A DNA stretch of 64,000 bases, from assembly GCA_910575245.1 (NCBI GenBank), contig CAJTEN010000013.1, positions 1 through 64,000 on the forward strand, written 5' to 3'. The DNA is from Clostridia bacterium. GTDB lineage: Bacteria; Bacillota; Clostridia; Lachnospirales; Lachnospiraceae. This document shows positions 27,142 to 36,893 of this stretch, piece by piece (positions within the stretch are counted from its first letter, which is position 1; the number at the start of each line of letters is the position of its first letter). The position numbers were made by a program, and so were the translations under genes. The notes under the pieces are model-generated. The model did no database searches, had not been told where the DNA came from, and saw nothing but the letters and a program-made list of their open reading frames with translations.

Positions 27142-28923
27142 CTATTCTAAAGTTTCTATTAATGGTATTATTGCTTCATAAACCTTATCTGCAATAATCT
27201 CCTGCGCTCTATCCGTATAATGACATGAATCAATATACATCTCATCTTTGTGCTCAAACAGCCTCATAAGATTAATATAGTTGTCATTATCATTCGCTGA
27301 ATCCGCAAACTCCCTGGCGCCTGCAATATGCGCTTCCAATTCATATGTGCTCTTTTCCCATAAAGTCATATGATCCATTGTAATATTCATTGGCTGTAAA
27401 AAACTCAGAAAAGCAGCTCCGTAAAAATTGGATACCAGTTCTAATAATTTCTCATTTCTGTTCCAAAAAGAATATAATGATTCATCACTATGCACCCCAC
27501 TACAAAATTCCTGATCAGGCTGCATAACTCTGGCCCATTCGATCATTTGATGTGGGTTAAATTGATTCGCACATTCTTTATAATATGTGTTGTTCACTCC
27601 ACTCATACTGATCACTATTTGTGGATATAGAATATAACCGTCTCTTAAGAGGCGTAACAATTCATCAATTACATCATCACCTGCGTGTGCACCATTATAA
27701 ATCGTTGTCTTAATATTTCGTCGGTTCAATTTATAATATAATTTGCTTATCCAATTTTCCGGATGATATACTTCGGAAGACGTGGATCCCCCCAATACTA
27801 AAATCCGAATTCTTTCTTCCTCTTCCTTACCGTATAACTTCCACCCCGGCCTACCATGTGAATACAATATGCTGGCTCCCGTGAGGATATCCAAATCTGT
27901 CTTTACTTTTTCTAATATGCTGTCGCTTGCAGCCGTATAGTATTGAAGTCCTGTATAACTTCCGCTTTCTAAAGAAAAACCTGCCAGTTCTATATTTTCC
28001 CTCGCTCTGACTAAATGTTCCTCCAGCATTTCGATTATAATAATCAGCTTATCTTCTATCCCTTCTAATGCCAATGTATATATGCTTTCTATCCTCTGCT
28101 CCCGACTCTTCACATCGTATACATATCCATTGACTTCAATGCCATAAATCTGCAATACTTCTTCTATCAACTCTCCAATCGCGGTTCTTCTGCCATATAG
28201 ATATATCTTTCTATGTTTTTTTAACGCCAAATCAATATTTTGAATTAAGTTTATCTGCCCAATACACACTTTATCTATTATCTGCTCCACAAAAATATAG
28301 CCACGATATCTGGATAGTGTTTCCAGGATTTCTTTTCTATATCGTTCTCTCTTTACCGAAATAATAACAGAACACTCTCCATAATCTTCCAACTCTGTTA
28401 CTTCTATTACTTTTTTCCCTTTATAACATGTGATGTTCTCCCGCTTTGTAACACAATACAACTCCGCCTCTAAATCATTCTTGGACAATACTTCACATAT
28501 TTTATCAGCCCCTTTACCCGTACCATATATGATAATCTTTCTATTACGTAACTCCTCATTGATTCCCAATGCATCCGACCAATAGACAGCCTTACTGTCC
28601 GGTATCCGCATTATCCTGTCTCTTGGAACTTCATCGGCCACAATGATGATATAATCCTCCTGTTCTATCTGCTTTAAACTTACCACCGGACGGTTCATGT
28701 ACCTCTCACCCACATGTTCTTCCTGCTCAGTGACAAAACCATGTATATTGACTCTCGTGAAAGCAAGCTTCACAAATAAAACCATCGAAGTTCTATTCGT
28801 ATTCCATACATATACTTTTTTATCTTTGTATTTCCCCAACAATGTATATAGCGCACAAATCACTTTACCTGCCTCCTGTGAAAAACTAAAAGATATAAAT
28901 GAATTCCGGTAATGCCCTTCCAT
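27142..28923 (-). CDS. SGNH-hydrolase-fold protein with tandem Rossmann-like modules
   Basis: About 593 residues (ATG 28923; a GTG one codon earlier is possible). Residues 30-320 hold two or three PglD-N-like modules (KKVYVWNTNRTS, RKIIIYGTGKGADKICEVL, RKIYLYGRRTAIGELIEEV). Residues about 370-590 are an SGNH domain with all three blocks: ILVLGGSTSSEVYHPENW (Ser), VISMSGVNNTYY (Asn) and DSCHYTDRAQEIIAD (Asp, His). It could add or remove an acyl ester on the glycan. No signal peptide, so it works in the cytoplasm. It overlaps the upstream small gene by about 38 bases. Confidence 0.75.
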   Translation of the reverse strand: MEGHYRNSFISFSFSQEAGKVICALYTLLGKYKDKKVYVWNTNRTSMVLFVKLAFTRVNIHGFVTEQEEHVGERYMNRPVVSLKQIEQEDYIIIVADEVPRDRIMRIPDSKAVYWSDALGINEELRNRKIIIYGTGKGADKICEVLSKNDLEAELYCVTKRENITCYKGKKVIEVTELEDYGECSVIISVKRERYRKEILETLSRYRGYIFVEQIIDKVCIGQINLIQNIDLALKKHRKIYLYGRRTAIGELIEEVLQIYGIEVNGYVYDVKSREQRIESIYTLALEGIEDKLIIIIEMLEEHLVRARENIELAGFSLESGSYTGLQYYTAASDSILEKVKTDLDILTGASILYSHGRPGWKLYGKEEEERIRILVLGGSTSSEVYHPENWISKLYYKLNRRNIKTTIYNGAHAGDDVIDELLRLLRDGYILYPQIVISMSGVNNTYYKECANQFNPHQMIEWARVMQPDQEFCSGVHSDESLYSFWNRNEKLLELVSNFYGAAFLSFLQPMNITMDHMTLWEKSTYELEAHIAGAREFADSANDNDNYINLMRLFEHKDEMYIDSCHYTDRAQEIIADKVYEAIIPLIETLE

Positions 28924-29236
28924 CACCTTGTTTCTTTCTTCTCATCTGCCCGACATCTTCATATACTTCCTGTCCCCCTTTGAACCTGCTCTGACAGATT
29001 GCAACGGTCATTCTTTTCAACATATTTGGATCTGATATCCCACTGTATTCTTCCAATGCTTTCTTAATCTCTGACACAGTCTGCGGTGAATATTCCATCA
29101 TATATGTTTTCTCTGAATCTCTGTTAATATAATAAGAAGCTTCCCCTTTGGAAATTTCGGAAAAAATATGTTTGTCTTCATTTTCCTCTGCCCATGCCGA
29201 AAATGCATCCATCATTTCTTCACTAATCAAGTTCAT
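28886..29236 (-). CDS. Small unknown protein between carbamoyltransferase and SGNH genes
   Basis: 116 residues from ATG 29236, which has GGAG about 8 nt upstream; two earlier ATGs lack this. It begins MNLISEEMMDAFSAWAEENE and contains YYINRDSEKTYMMEYSPQTV. Acidic N-terminus, basic C-terminus, no membrane segment. It overlaps both neighbours (about 14 bp with the carbamoyltransferase, 38 bp with the SGNH gene), which marks it as part of one tightly coupled translational unit. No family recognised; it may be an accessory subunit of either neighbour. Confidence 0.65.
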   Translation of the reverse strand: MNLISEEMMDAFSAWAEENEDKHIFSEISKGEASYYINRDSEKTYMMEYSPQTVSEIKKALEEYSGISDPNMLKRMTVAICQSRFKGGQEVYEDVGQMRRKKQGDGRALPEFIYIF

Positions 29237-31079
29237 ATCGACTTCTCCAATCTTCATCATCTACGATCCGGGGTTGCTCTTCCTTGTATAAAATACAATT
29301 TCCCAGCACTAGTACATCCATTTCTGTCCGCATAAAACACAGATAGGCGTCTTCTGGTGTACAGACAATCGGCTCCCCTCTGACATTAAAAGATGTATTA
29401 ATGATCACACCGCAACCTGTCAATTGCTGAAAAGCCTTAATAATACCATAGTATATTGGATTGTCTTCCTCGTTCACAGTCTGAATTCGTGCAGAATAAT
29501 CTACATGTGTTACTGCCGGAATATCAGAACGCACTCTGTTCACGACAGGGAGCAGGTTCTCCTCCGCCGTCTTTATTTCTTCCCTTAATTTAAATTCTTT
29601 TCTTCTCGTCCCACAAACATCTGCGCAGAGCAGCATATAGGGACTTTTGCAATCTATCTCAAAATATTCTTTCGCATTTTCCTCCAAAACAGAAGGTGCA
29701 AATGGTCTGAAAGACTCTCTGTATTTTATCTTCAAATTTAATTTCGACTGCATTTCCGGTGACCGGGGATCTCCGATAATACTTCTGTTTCCCAAGGCTC
29801 TTGGCCCATATTCCATCCTTCCTTCAAACAATCCAATAACTTTTTGCTCATCCAATATTTCTGCAATTTTTGAATAAAAAGTCATTCCTTTCTGACTGTT
29901 TTCATATTTGTGATATGGATATCCGTTATTTATCAAATACTCCTCTATAAACTCATCTGTATATGTTGGCCCAAGATATGAACCTTTCTGACTATCGTGC
30001 ATATTATCTGCAATTCTTTTTTGGTTACAATACTGATAATAATAAAACATTGCAGCTCCAACTGCACCACCCGCATCTCCGGCAGCAGGTTGTATCCAGA
30101 TATTTTTGAATATTTTCTCTCGGGATAATACTCCATTCGCGACACAATTTAGAGCTACGCCACCAGCAAGCACTAAATTTTCCACTTCTCTATCCACCAG
30201 TTCTTTTACATGACGGACCATCAGCACAAGAACTTCCTCAATAATTTTCTGGATTGAAGACGCCATATCCATCTCTCTCTTCGTTATTACAGATTCCGGC
30301 TGCCGTCTGTCTCCGCCAAAAAGTTCAGCAAATTTCTCATTGGTCATCGTTCTCCCATACTGGAAATCAAAATATTCCAAATTCAAACGATAAGAGCCAT
30401 CTGATTTTATATCAATCAACTTGTCCTTGATCAACTGATAGTACACAGGTTCGCCATAAGGTGCCAGACCCATTAGCTTATAATCCCCAGAATTGACTTT
30501 AAACCCACAGAAATAAGTAAAAGCACTATATAACAAACCTAATGAGTGGGGATACTCTATTTCCTGCAAAATTTTAATGTTATTATTTTCACCATAGCCA
30601 ATTGTTGTCGTTGCATATTCTCCTACGCCATCAACAGTAATAATTGCTGCTTTTTGATAAGGGGACGGAAAAAACGCCGATGCGGCATGAGAAATATGAT
30701 GCTCTGCTACATATAATTTATTGTCCATTCCCAATCGTCCCAGACTATCGGCAAGCATCTGATGAATCCACATCTTCTGACTGACAAGGGATTCTAAAGA
30801 AAAATTCAACAAATCTTTACTGTCTGCGCCTGTATGACGCAGATTCTGTACAAACCTGCCCATTGTCAGAAATGGGTTATCATAATACACAACTGCATGT
30901 AAGTCCTCCGGCTCAACTTTTCCTTCCTTTAGACAATACTCAATTGCTCTTTGTGGAATGGATGGATCATGCTTTTTTCTTGTAAATCTTTCTTCTTGAG
31001 CAGCTGCAATAATCTCTCCATCTTTAACTAATGCTGCCGCCGCATCATGATATAATGCTGATATGCCCAGTATATACAT
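29223..31079 (-). CDS. Carbamoyltransferase (NodU/CmcH/TobZ family)
   Basis: 618 residues from ATG 31079 (GGAGG five nt upstream). N-terminal Kae1-like domain: GISALYHDAAAALVKDGEI, AAQEERFTRKKHD, EHHISHAASAFFPSPY with metal-binding His pair, ITVDGVGEYATT, LAGGVALNCVANG. The C-terminal YrdC-like carbamoyltransferase domain has RSIIGDPRSPEMQSKLN and GVIINTSFNVRGEPIV. It would place an O-carbamoyl group, from carbamoyl phosphate via carbamoyl-AMP, on a sugar hydroxyl. Full family length. Confidence 0.93.
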   Translation of the reverse strand: MYILGISALYHDAAAALVKDGEIIAAAQEERFTRKKHDPSIPQRAIEYCLKEGKVEPEDLHAVVYYDNPFLTMGRFVQNLRHTGADSKDLLNFSLESLVSQKMWIHQMLADSLGRLGMDNKLYVAEHHISHAASAFFPSPYQKAAIITVDGVGEYATTTIGYGENNNIKILQEIEYPHSLGLLYSAFTYFCGFKVNSGDYKLMGLAPYGEPVYYQLIKDKLIDIKSDGSYRLNLEYFDFQYGRTMTNEKFAELFGGDRRQPESVITKREMDMASSIQKIIEEVLVLMVRHVKELVDREVENLVLAGGVALNCVANGVLSREKIFKNIWIQPAAGDAGGAVGAAMFYYYQYCNQKRIADNMHDSQKGSYLGPTYTDEFIEEYLINNGYPYHKYENSQKGMTFYSKIAEILDEQKVIGLFEGRMEYGPRALGNRSIIGDPRSPEMQSKLNLKIKYRESFRPFAPSVLEENAKEYFEIDCKSPYMLLCADVCGTRRKEFKLREEIKTAEENLLPVVNRVRSDIPAVTHVDYSARIQTVNEEDNPIYYGIIKAFQQLTGCGVIINTSFNVRGEPIVCTPEDAYLCFMRTEMDVLVLGNCILYKEEQPRIVDDEDWRSRYELD

Positions 31080-31100
31080 AGTATCCTCCATGTCGCAGAT

Positions 31101-31922
31101 CTATTTCAAATCTTCCTCGGTTAATCCAAGTTCCTGCATCAAAATTGGAAGTTCCTGTTCATTAGGCATCCGATAATGCCAGATCGGTACATTCTCCATA
31201 AAAGAGACCCCCCGTCCCTTTATTGTATTAGCGATCACCAGCGTTGGCATTCCCTCTCGTCTGGTCAGTAATGCCTCTTTAATTTCTGCATAATTATGAC
31301 CATCAATCTCCACAACATTCCATCCAAAAGCTTTCCATTTATCACCAAAAGGCTGCATATGTACAATATTTTCCAGCTCATCCATTGCCTGCAGCTTATT
31401 ATGATCCACGATAACAGTCATATTGTCCAACTCCAGCGTCGGCGCTGACATAGCTCCTTCCCAAATAGAGCCCTCCTGACACTCACCATCTCCAAGCATT
31501 ACATAGACATGACTCTTCTTAGCATCTGTTTTATTGGCATAAGCTATTCCAATCGCAAATGACAAGCCATGTCCCAAGGCACCGGTAGATGCCTCTACAC
31601 CAGGTATATCATACATTTTCGGGTGTCCCCCAAACTTAGAGCCAACCTGCCCCACACGCCATAATTCTTCCTCTGAAAAATATCCTGCTTTAGCAAGCGT
31701 TGCATACAAAGCATAGCAAGCGTGCCCTTTGCTCAAAATAAATTTATCCCGTTCTTCCCATTCCGGGTTAGATGGATCATATTTTAATACGCCATCAAAA
31801 TATAGCACACTGATGATATCAGTCATAGAAAAGGATGCTCCCATATGACCGCCACCAGCTGCATGCGCTATTCTGTATATTTTTTTTCTTATGTCTTTTG
31901 CGATTTCTTCAATTGCTGCCAT
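31101..31922 (-). CDS. Transketolase-like N-terminal subunit (thiamine-diphosphate-binding)
   Basis: 273 residues from ATG 31922 (AGAGGAG six nt upstream). PP domain signatures: AAGGGHMGASFSMTDII, SKGHACYALYA, TGALGHGLSFAIG, and the thiamine-binding motif MLGDGECQEGSIWEG...DNMTVIVDHN. It ends after the PP domain, so it needs the C-terminal subunit at 19495-20409. It overlaps the upstream FkbM gene by 14 bases. Split transketolases are common as adjacent pairs; the wide separation here is unusual. Confidence 0.9.
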   Translation of the reverse strand: MAAIEEIAKDIRKKIYRIAHAAGGGHMGASFSMTDIISVLYFDGVLKYDPSNPEWEERDKFILSKGHACYALYATLAKAGYFSEEELWRVGQVGSKFGGHPKMYDIPGVEASTGALGHGLSFAIGIAYANKTDAKKSHVYVMLGDGECQEGSIWEGAMSAPTLELDNMTVIVDHNKLQAMDELENIVHMQPFGDKWKAFGWNVVEIDGHNYAEIKEALLTRREGMPTLVIANTIKGRGVSFMENVPIWHYRMPNEQELPILMQELGLTEEDLK

Positions 31923-33048
31923 ATGTTCTCCTCTGTTTTTTCTCATTAACCAACTCGTTTGGTATAGCGTACAAAACCGTTTCGCTTAGAATCAACGCAT
32001 GTTGTCTGATATAATATTTATAATCATGTAACTCATGCATTAAATAGTTTGGAATTCTATAATAATCTTTCAAACTATGATAAATTGAAATTGCCAAAAT
32101 TGGTCTGTCGCGCTTAATTATTTCTATTCCTCCACATAAAGCCGGATATTCAGCGCCTTCTATGTCCATTTTTATAAAATTGCAGCTTTTATCTCTAAAA
32201 AAAGTATTAAGAGAAACTGTTTCTATCTGCTTATCTGTTATATAATCTACTATCCTTGATACAGTATCTTTCTCCCCGTCAAAATACAATACTCCTTCCT
32301 TATCCCATAGTCCTTTCTTTATGCATACCTGCACTTCATTCAGACCATTTCTCGCCGATTGACGCAATAATTTATTGTAATTATCTATATCTGCTTCAAA
32401 ACAATACCAACGTTCTAATTCTAAATTATGTTTTCTAATTGTCTGATACAGTTCCCCCACATATGCTCCACCATCAACTATTTTAAGTGGTTCCCTGACA
32501 GCTTCCAATACTTCCGGAATAAAATATTGCTCATATCCTGTACAAATATCACTGATGATATTCGAATCCTTAGAACATATATAAGCATAAAGTCCTTCTA
32601 ATACTTTTTGTGATTCTTCATCTTCCAAATTTTGTTTTAACAAACTGGTTTCTTTTCCGAATTTTTCAATCTCATTTTTATCATTCATCCCATTAACCAG
32701 ACTGTTTACACCATATACTTCATCTAACCACCCATACATTTCATAAATCTCTATATTTGATAATTTACTCAGTTTTTTTATAGCGGTTTTCCCATATATA
32801 GTTGTTAAAATGACGGCCACTCTGTTGGAATGTCTGCAAATTTCTTCAAACTCCTGATATGAAATAATTTCAATACTTAATATCTTATTTCCCCATTTAT
32901 TCATATCATCATCAAGAATATATTTTACATCTATCGGATATGGTTTCAATAATTCTAATAATCGTCTGCAAGTTATTCCTGCACCATATAAAATTACAAC
33001 CGATTGATATAATTCGTTCGGAATATTATCTTTTAAAATACTTTTCAT
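31909..33048 (-). CDS. FkbM-family methyltransferase with N-terminal Rossmann module
   Basis: 379 residues. The N-terminal module (SVVILYGAGITCRRLLELL; KYILDDDMNKWG) is the PglD-N-like domain seen across this locus. The methyltransferase domain starts near 185 with IVDGGAYVGELYQTI, then RWYCFEADIDNYNKL, NFIKMDIEGAEYPALCGG and LAISIYHSLKDYYRIP, the FkbM pattern. It likely O-methylates a sugar using SAM. A second protein of the same architecture lies at 54739-55821. Confidence 0.85.
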   Translation of the reverse strand: MKSILKDNIPNELYQSVVILYGAGITCRRLLELLKPYPIDVKYILDDDMNKWGNKILSIEIISYQEFEEICRHSNRVAVILTTIYGKTAIKKLSKLSNIEIYEMYGWLDEVYGVNSLVNGMNDKNEIEKFGKETSLLKQNLEDEESQKVLEGLYAYICSKDSNIISDICTGYEQYFIPEVLEAVREPLKIVDGGAYVGELYQTIRKHNLELERWYCFEADIDNYNKLLRQSARNGLNEVQVCIKKGLWDKEGVLYFDGEKDTVSRIVDYITDKQIETVSLNTFFRDKSCNFIKMDIEGAEYPALCGGIEIIKRDRPILAISIYHSLKDYYRIPNYLMHELHDYKYYIRQHALILSETVLYAIPNELVNEKKQRRTYGSN

Positions 33049-33074
33049 CTGCCCACTGCCTATTATCCATTTGA

Positions 33075-34145
33075 TTATATAAAATTAATATGATTTCTAT
33101 CTAAACTGTAAAATGTGCTTAAAAGTTCATTTCTATCATCATAGACGCAATGATGGTTACATTCTTTTTGCGGATTAAAATCCTGGCATCTTTTGATTAC
33201 TTCTTCTGAAAACCACAAATCTTTAAAAGAACGATTCTTTAAATCACCTACAACCCCCTCTTTAACGTATGCCTTATCATGACAAAAGTACACTTTACTG
33301 TCTGCCGCTATAACTGTGAAAATTCTGTTGATATAGCATTTATCATAACACCGGTGAAAGACCAGTACGGAATCAAAATCGCTTTCATATTTATTTATAA
33401 TTCTGAAATTATCATTTTCCAGTTCTTCTTTCGCACGATAAATCTGTTCAACTGCACTTTGTCTGAATGGCTCATGATATGCAAACAAATCTTTGGTAAC
33501 GCGTGCCGTATATTTAATATGATTTACTCCCAGCCCTTTGACCAATTTTGCCATATCATACACTTGCATAGCGTTTTCATGATTAATAACAAAATTGACT
33601 CCCAATTCACAGTTGCATTGCTTAATCCTGGCGAACTGACGAATATTGTCACAGACTTCACAGAAAGCTTCCGAAGGCAGCTGCCTTACTTTAGCATAAG
33701 TCTCAGCATTCGCCGCGTCAAAAGAAACCCTGACCCATTTGGCATTTTTTAAAACCTCTGCTCTTTCTCCCTTTAGATTCTGCCCATTTGTAATGACAGA
33801 TAAATCAATTCCTGCTTCTAAAACTTTCTGCATTGTTTCTACAATATAAGGATAAACCAAAGGTTCCCCACCTCCGCTGAAAGTAACCGCTTTTACTCCC
33901 ATATCCGCTATATCTATAATTATTTCCTTCATTTTCTCCCATGGAATCTGATCCTGTTTATTGACAGAATCCCGAAGTCCAAGCGCACTATCTGCATAAC
34001 TACAATAATAACACTTATGATTGCAGTAATTAGTAGGCTTGATGCGAATATAAACTGGTGCAACTCTCTTTCCTTCCCCAATATCATTAAGCACCTGTGA
34101 ATGTGCAAATATTTTCAAGTTACTATATGGCGTAGCTTTTTCCAT
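33075..34145 (-). CDS. Radical SAM enzyme with SPASM-like C-terminus (1)
   Basis: About 356 residues (ATG 34145 preferred; GGAG 7 nt upstream). The radical SAM cluster is CNHKCYYC (Cys43, 47, 50 counted from the longer start), followed by TFSGGGEPLVYPYI for SAM binding. The C-terminal half has further Cys (CYDKCYINR, FCHDKA, CNHHC) fitting an auxiliary iron-sulfur cluster. It ends HINFI, nearly the same as the end of the next radical SAM protein (HVNFI). Probably a sugar-modifying dehydrogenase, epimerase or C-C chemistry enzyme; the reaction is not known. Confidence 0.85.
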   Translation of the reverse strand: MEKATPYSNLKIFAHSQVLNDIGEGKRVAPVYIRIKPTNYCNHKCYYCSYADSALGLRDSVNKQDQIPWEKMKEIIIDIADMGVKAVTFSGGGEPLVYPYIVETMQKVLEAGIDLSVITNGQNLKGERAEVLKNAKWVRVSFDAANAETYAKVRQLPSEAFCEVCDNIRQFARIKQCNCELGVNFVINHENAMQVYDMAKLVKGLGVNHIKYTARVTKDLFAYHEPFRQSAVEQIYRAKEELENDNFRIINKYESDFDSVLVFHRCYDKCYINRIFTVIAADSKVYFCHDKAYVKEGVVGDLKNRSFKDLWFSEEVIKRCQDFNPQKECNHHCVYDDRNELLSTFYSLDRNHINFI

Positions 34146-34158
34146 TTCCATTCTCCAA

Positions 34159-35220
34159 TCAAATAAAATTTACATGCTCTCCCGGATGTTTCAATTCATT
34201 CAAATATTTATTGATTTCATCCAGCCTGCATGCTTCTCTGCATACTTTATTAATATCCAGTACATTCAGCTTCTGTATAACTTCCTGTCTCTTTCTTCCC
34301 TTCCATATCTCCTCGAAAGGCTGTTCATAAATATTCCCATAACAGAATTCTTCTGCCCCGATATGAGCCACACAAGGCCATACATTTCCTCTCGCATCGA
34401 TATGCGTCATAAAAGGCAGGCCATAACACTGCTTATAACATTTGTTATGGTGCATCTTCTTCATCGCATTTACCCGAAAATGAATGGCAAACTGTTCCGT
34501 TGCATATCTCTTTATATCCTTCTCCAGTTCCAACATCATACTGTAATCTATCTCAAAAGTATTATCACTGTGCAGATGCTGCGAATATGGCTTTATGGTC
34601 AGGTAATCAACTCCAATTTCACGTAATTGCCTGGCCATAGCAGAAAGTTGGAACATGTTGTCAGGAAGTAATAAACACTGTACCCCCAAGGTTGTCTTAA
34701 GCTTCTTGTCTCTCTTAACCCTAACAGCCTCCGTCAGATTTGTTATGACCCTGCCCAAATCACCGGCCTTACCCCTCTGAATCTTGTTATAGGATTCCTC
34801 TTCCATACTTGCCACGCTGAAACGTATCCAGGTAAAAGCCTCAAGACAGTCATTTGCCTTTTCTTTTGTAAGCAACACACCATTTGAACTCATTGCTACA
34901 TCTACACCATATGACTTAATGCCATTGGCAATATCCGGCATGTCTTTATTCAAAAGCGGTTCTCCTTCACCGGAGCAGATAACACTTTTCATGCCCTTTT
35001 TGCTCATATGCGATATATCGCGTAAAATAGTTTCTTTATCCAGAAAATCAGCCTGATACCCAATATAATCCACCGCACAGAATATACACCTGTGATTGCA
35101 GGCACCACTGGGAGAGATTTCTATCTCAATTGGATATATATCCTCTCCCTTCATCCATCTGGCTACTACATCCGGATGATATATCAATTTATGAGAATCC
35201 ATTCTAATATTTTTTTCCAT
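34159..35220 (-). CDS. Radical SAM enzyme with SPASM-like C-terminus (2)
   Basis: 353 residues. CNHRCIFC (Cys41, 45, 48) binds the SAM [4Fe-4S] cluster, followed by VICSGEGEPLLNKDM. C-terminal Cys in CYKQCYGLPF, WPCVAHIG and CREAC suggest an auxiliary cluster. It shares domain order and the terminal H-V-N-F-I with the adjacent gene 33075-34145, so the two are divergent duplicates that may work in sequence or as a pair. Only 13-16 bp separate them. Substrate unknown; the upstream HldE suggests a heptose or its nucleotide. Confidence 0.85.
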   Translation of the reverse strand: MEKNIRMDSHKLIYHPDVVARWMKGEDIYPIEIEISPSGACNHRCIFCAVDYIGYQADFLDKETILRDISHMSKKGMKSVICSGEGEPLLNKDMPDIANGIKSYGVDVAMSSNGVLLTKEKANDCLEAFTWIRFSVASMEEESYNKIQRGKAGDLGRVITNLTEAVRVKRDKKLKTTLGVQCLLLPDNMFQLSAMARQLREIGVDYLTIKPYSQHLHSDNTFEIDYSMMLELEKDIKRYATEQFAIHFRVNAMKKMHHNKCYKQCYGLPFMTHIDARGNVWPCVAHIGAEEFCYGNIYEQPFEEIWKGRKRQEVIQKLNVLDINKVCREACRLDEINKYLNELKHPGEHVNFI

Positions 35221-35265
35221 AATTGCTACTATGCTCCTGCTTTTCTATAGAAGCACTGACCAGCT

Positions 35266-36798
35266 TTATACATTCATTAATGTATTCGCATATTTCAGCA
35301 CATTTACTTTCTCTATCGCCTCTTTATTCCCCACAATATTGGCCCCCAATGCACCACCAATATTACCAACAAAGGTTCCCACCTCTGTCGGTGCACCGGC
35401 CGCCAAAAAAATCCCGGCAACTGCGAAAAAAGAATCTCCTGCTCCAATTGTATCCTTTACATTTAATGTAAATGCAGGACATTCCTGAATTGTTCCATCA
35501 CACACTCCATAAGCGCCTTTGGAACCTCTTGTCAGCCATCCATTACCTTTCAAATGATCTGAAAGTTTTTTTAAGCCAAGTTCCTCATCCATAGCATATT
35601 CCGGAAAAGCAAGCTTCAATTCCTGTTGGTCCAGCGAGAAGGCATCTGCCCTGGTATATTTAGTAATAATATTCAACCCTTTATTAGTAGAATTGGTTTG
35701 GCAGTTCAAAACCAGATACTTGGCATTTCCCTGAATAATATCAATTATTTCCTTATCTATCAGACCATGTCCAAAGTCACATAGAAATACCACATCATAA
35801 TCTGCTATTTTCTTCCGCAACTTTTCCTTGAAATCTGCATATGCTTCTTTTTCAAACCGTATATTCTCCGGTATATTGTTTATTGCGAATATTTTTCTAT
35901 ATTCTTCACGTTTTCCATTACGTGTGAGGTATCTATGCTTTACGATGGTCGGAACTGTCGAACTATATGTCAGTTCCAGTTGTGCTCTGCCTTCCAGTTC
36001 ATCAACAATATATCGATTTATTTTTTCTTCATCACCGATAATTGACATTAATGTCAAATTATCGGTAAAAGTTGCAAGATGCCTTGTTATTGCAACAGAC
36101 CCCCCCAGGTATTCTTCTGTATGGGATAATCTTGCTGAATATCCCATATCCTTCGACATAATCCCCTGTACATTGCAATAAGTATATTTATCTATTATGA
36201 CATCCCCTATTACTAATACCTTAAGCCGCGCAATCTTATTCGCATAATCCCTGATTTCCCTCATGGAATGTCTGGTCTTAAAATCTTCCATATACTGTTT
36301 GACTTCATCCGATAAGCCTGACATTGCAGTATTAATAAGTTTCGTCGAACTGAATATCTGCCCTGTAGTAAATCCAAGCCTGCCGCCATGCTGCTCTACC
36401 AATGCTTTTTCTTCACTTATTTTCCCTGTGATATCGTCCTCCTCTTTCGCATATTCTTCACCCTTCACATAGATATCCGGTTCAACACTTTCGATAATGT
36501 CATCTACTGTATAGCCTTCAGACAGCATAACATAATCAATACATTCCAGCGCTTCCAAAAATTTCATTCTCATTTCATCGTTAAAATACGGGCGCCCTGG
36601 CCCCTTACGCACATACCTGGCGGCAGTAATAGATACGACCAATATATCTGCCATTTCCTTTGCCTGTTCCAAATGAATAATATGTCCCGGATGCACCAGA
36701 TCAAAAACTCCATGGCATAATGCTATTGATTTCCCCTCATTTTTTAATCTCGGTCTGATATTTGTCCTAAATTCCTCTTGCGAAACAATCTTGCCCAT
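35266..36798 (-). CDS. hldE: Bifunctional HldE-like nucleotidyltransferase-kinase, domains in reverse order
   Basis: 510 residues. Residues about 20-150 are the RfaE-type nucleotidyltransferase: ALCHGVFDLVHPGHIIHLEQ, then GPGRPYFNDEMRMKFLEAL and PDIYVKGEEY. Residues about 190-510 are the PfkB/ribokinase-type heptose kinase: LKVLVIGDVIIDKY, LGGSVAITRHLATF and DTIGAGDSFFAVAG with catalytic Asp. In E. coli HldE the kinase comes first. The enzyme would phosphorylate heptose-7-phosphate at C1 and then nucleotidylate the heptose-1-phosphate. gmhA and gmhB are in unit B. A G7 run lies inside the kinase part (36100-36106). AAAGGA precedes the ATG. It is the first gene after leader C. Confidence 0.87.
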   Translation of the reverse strand: MGKIVSQEEFRTNIRPRLKNEGKSIALCHGVFDLVHPGHIIHLEQAKEMADILVVSITAARYVRKGPGRPYFNDEMRMKFLEALECIDYVMLSEGYTVDDIIESVEPDIYVKGEEYAKEEDDITGKISEEKALVEQHGGRLGFTTGQIFSSTKLINTAMSGLSDEVKQYMEDFKTRHSMREIRDYANKIARLKVLVIGDVIIDKYTYCNVQGIMSKDMGYSARLSHTEEYLGGSVAITRHLATFTDNLTLMSIIGDEEKINRYIVDELEGRAQLELTYSSTVPTIVKHRYLTRNGKREEYRKIFAINNIPENIRFEKEAYADFKEKLRKKIADYDVVFLCDFGHGLIDKEIIDIIQGNAKYLVLNCQTNSTNKGLNIITKYTRADAFSLDQQELKLAFPEYAMDEELGLKKLSDHLKGNGWLTRGSKGAYGVCDGTIQECPAFTLNVKDTIGAGDSFFAVAGIFLAAGAPTEVGTFVGNIGGALGANIVGNKEAIEKVNVLKYANTLMNV

Positions 36799-36837
36799 TT
36801 TTACATCCTTTATATTAATCTATAATAACTTGCATAT

Positions 36838-36875
36838 AAAAAGCTACCATATGCATACGATTGCAAATGGCAGCC
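36838..36875 (-). terminator. Terminator-like hairpin of leader C
   Basis: On the minus strand, GGCTGCCAT-T-TGCA pairs with TGCA-T-ATGGTAGCT across a 6-nt loop, followed by TTTTT. It lies 40 bases before the hldE start and 18 nt after the conserved box, so it is best read as an attenuator in the leader and not as the end of a gene. Confidence 0.6.
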
Positions 36876-36893
36876 CATGTTATGACTTCATTT

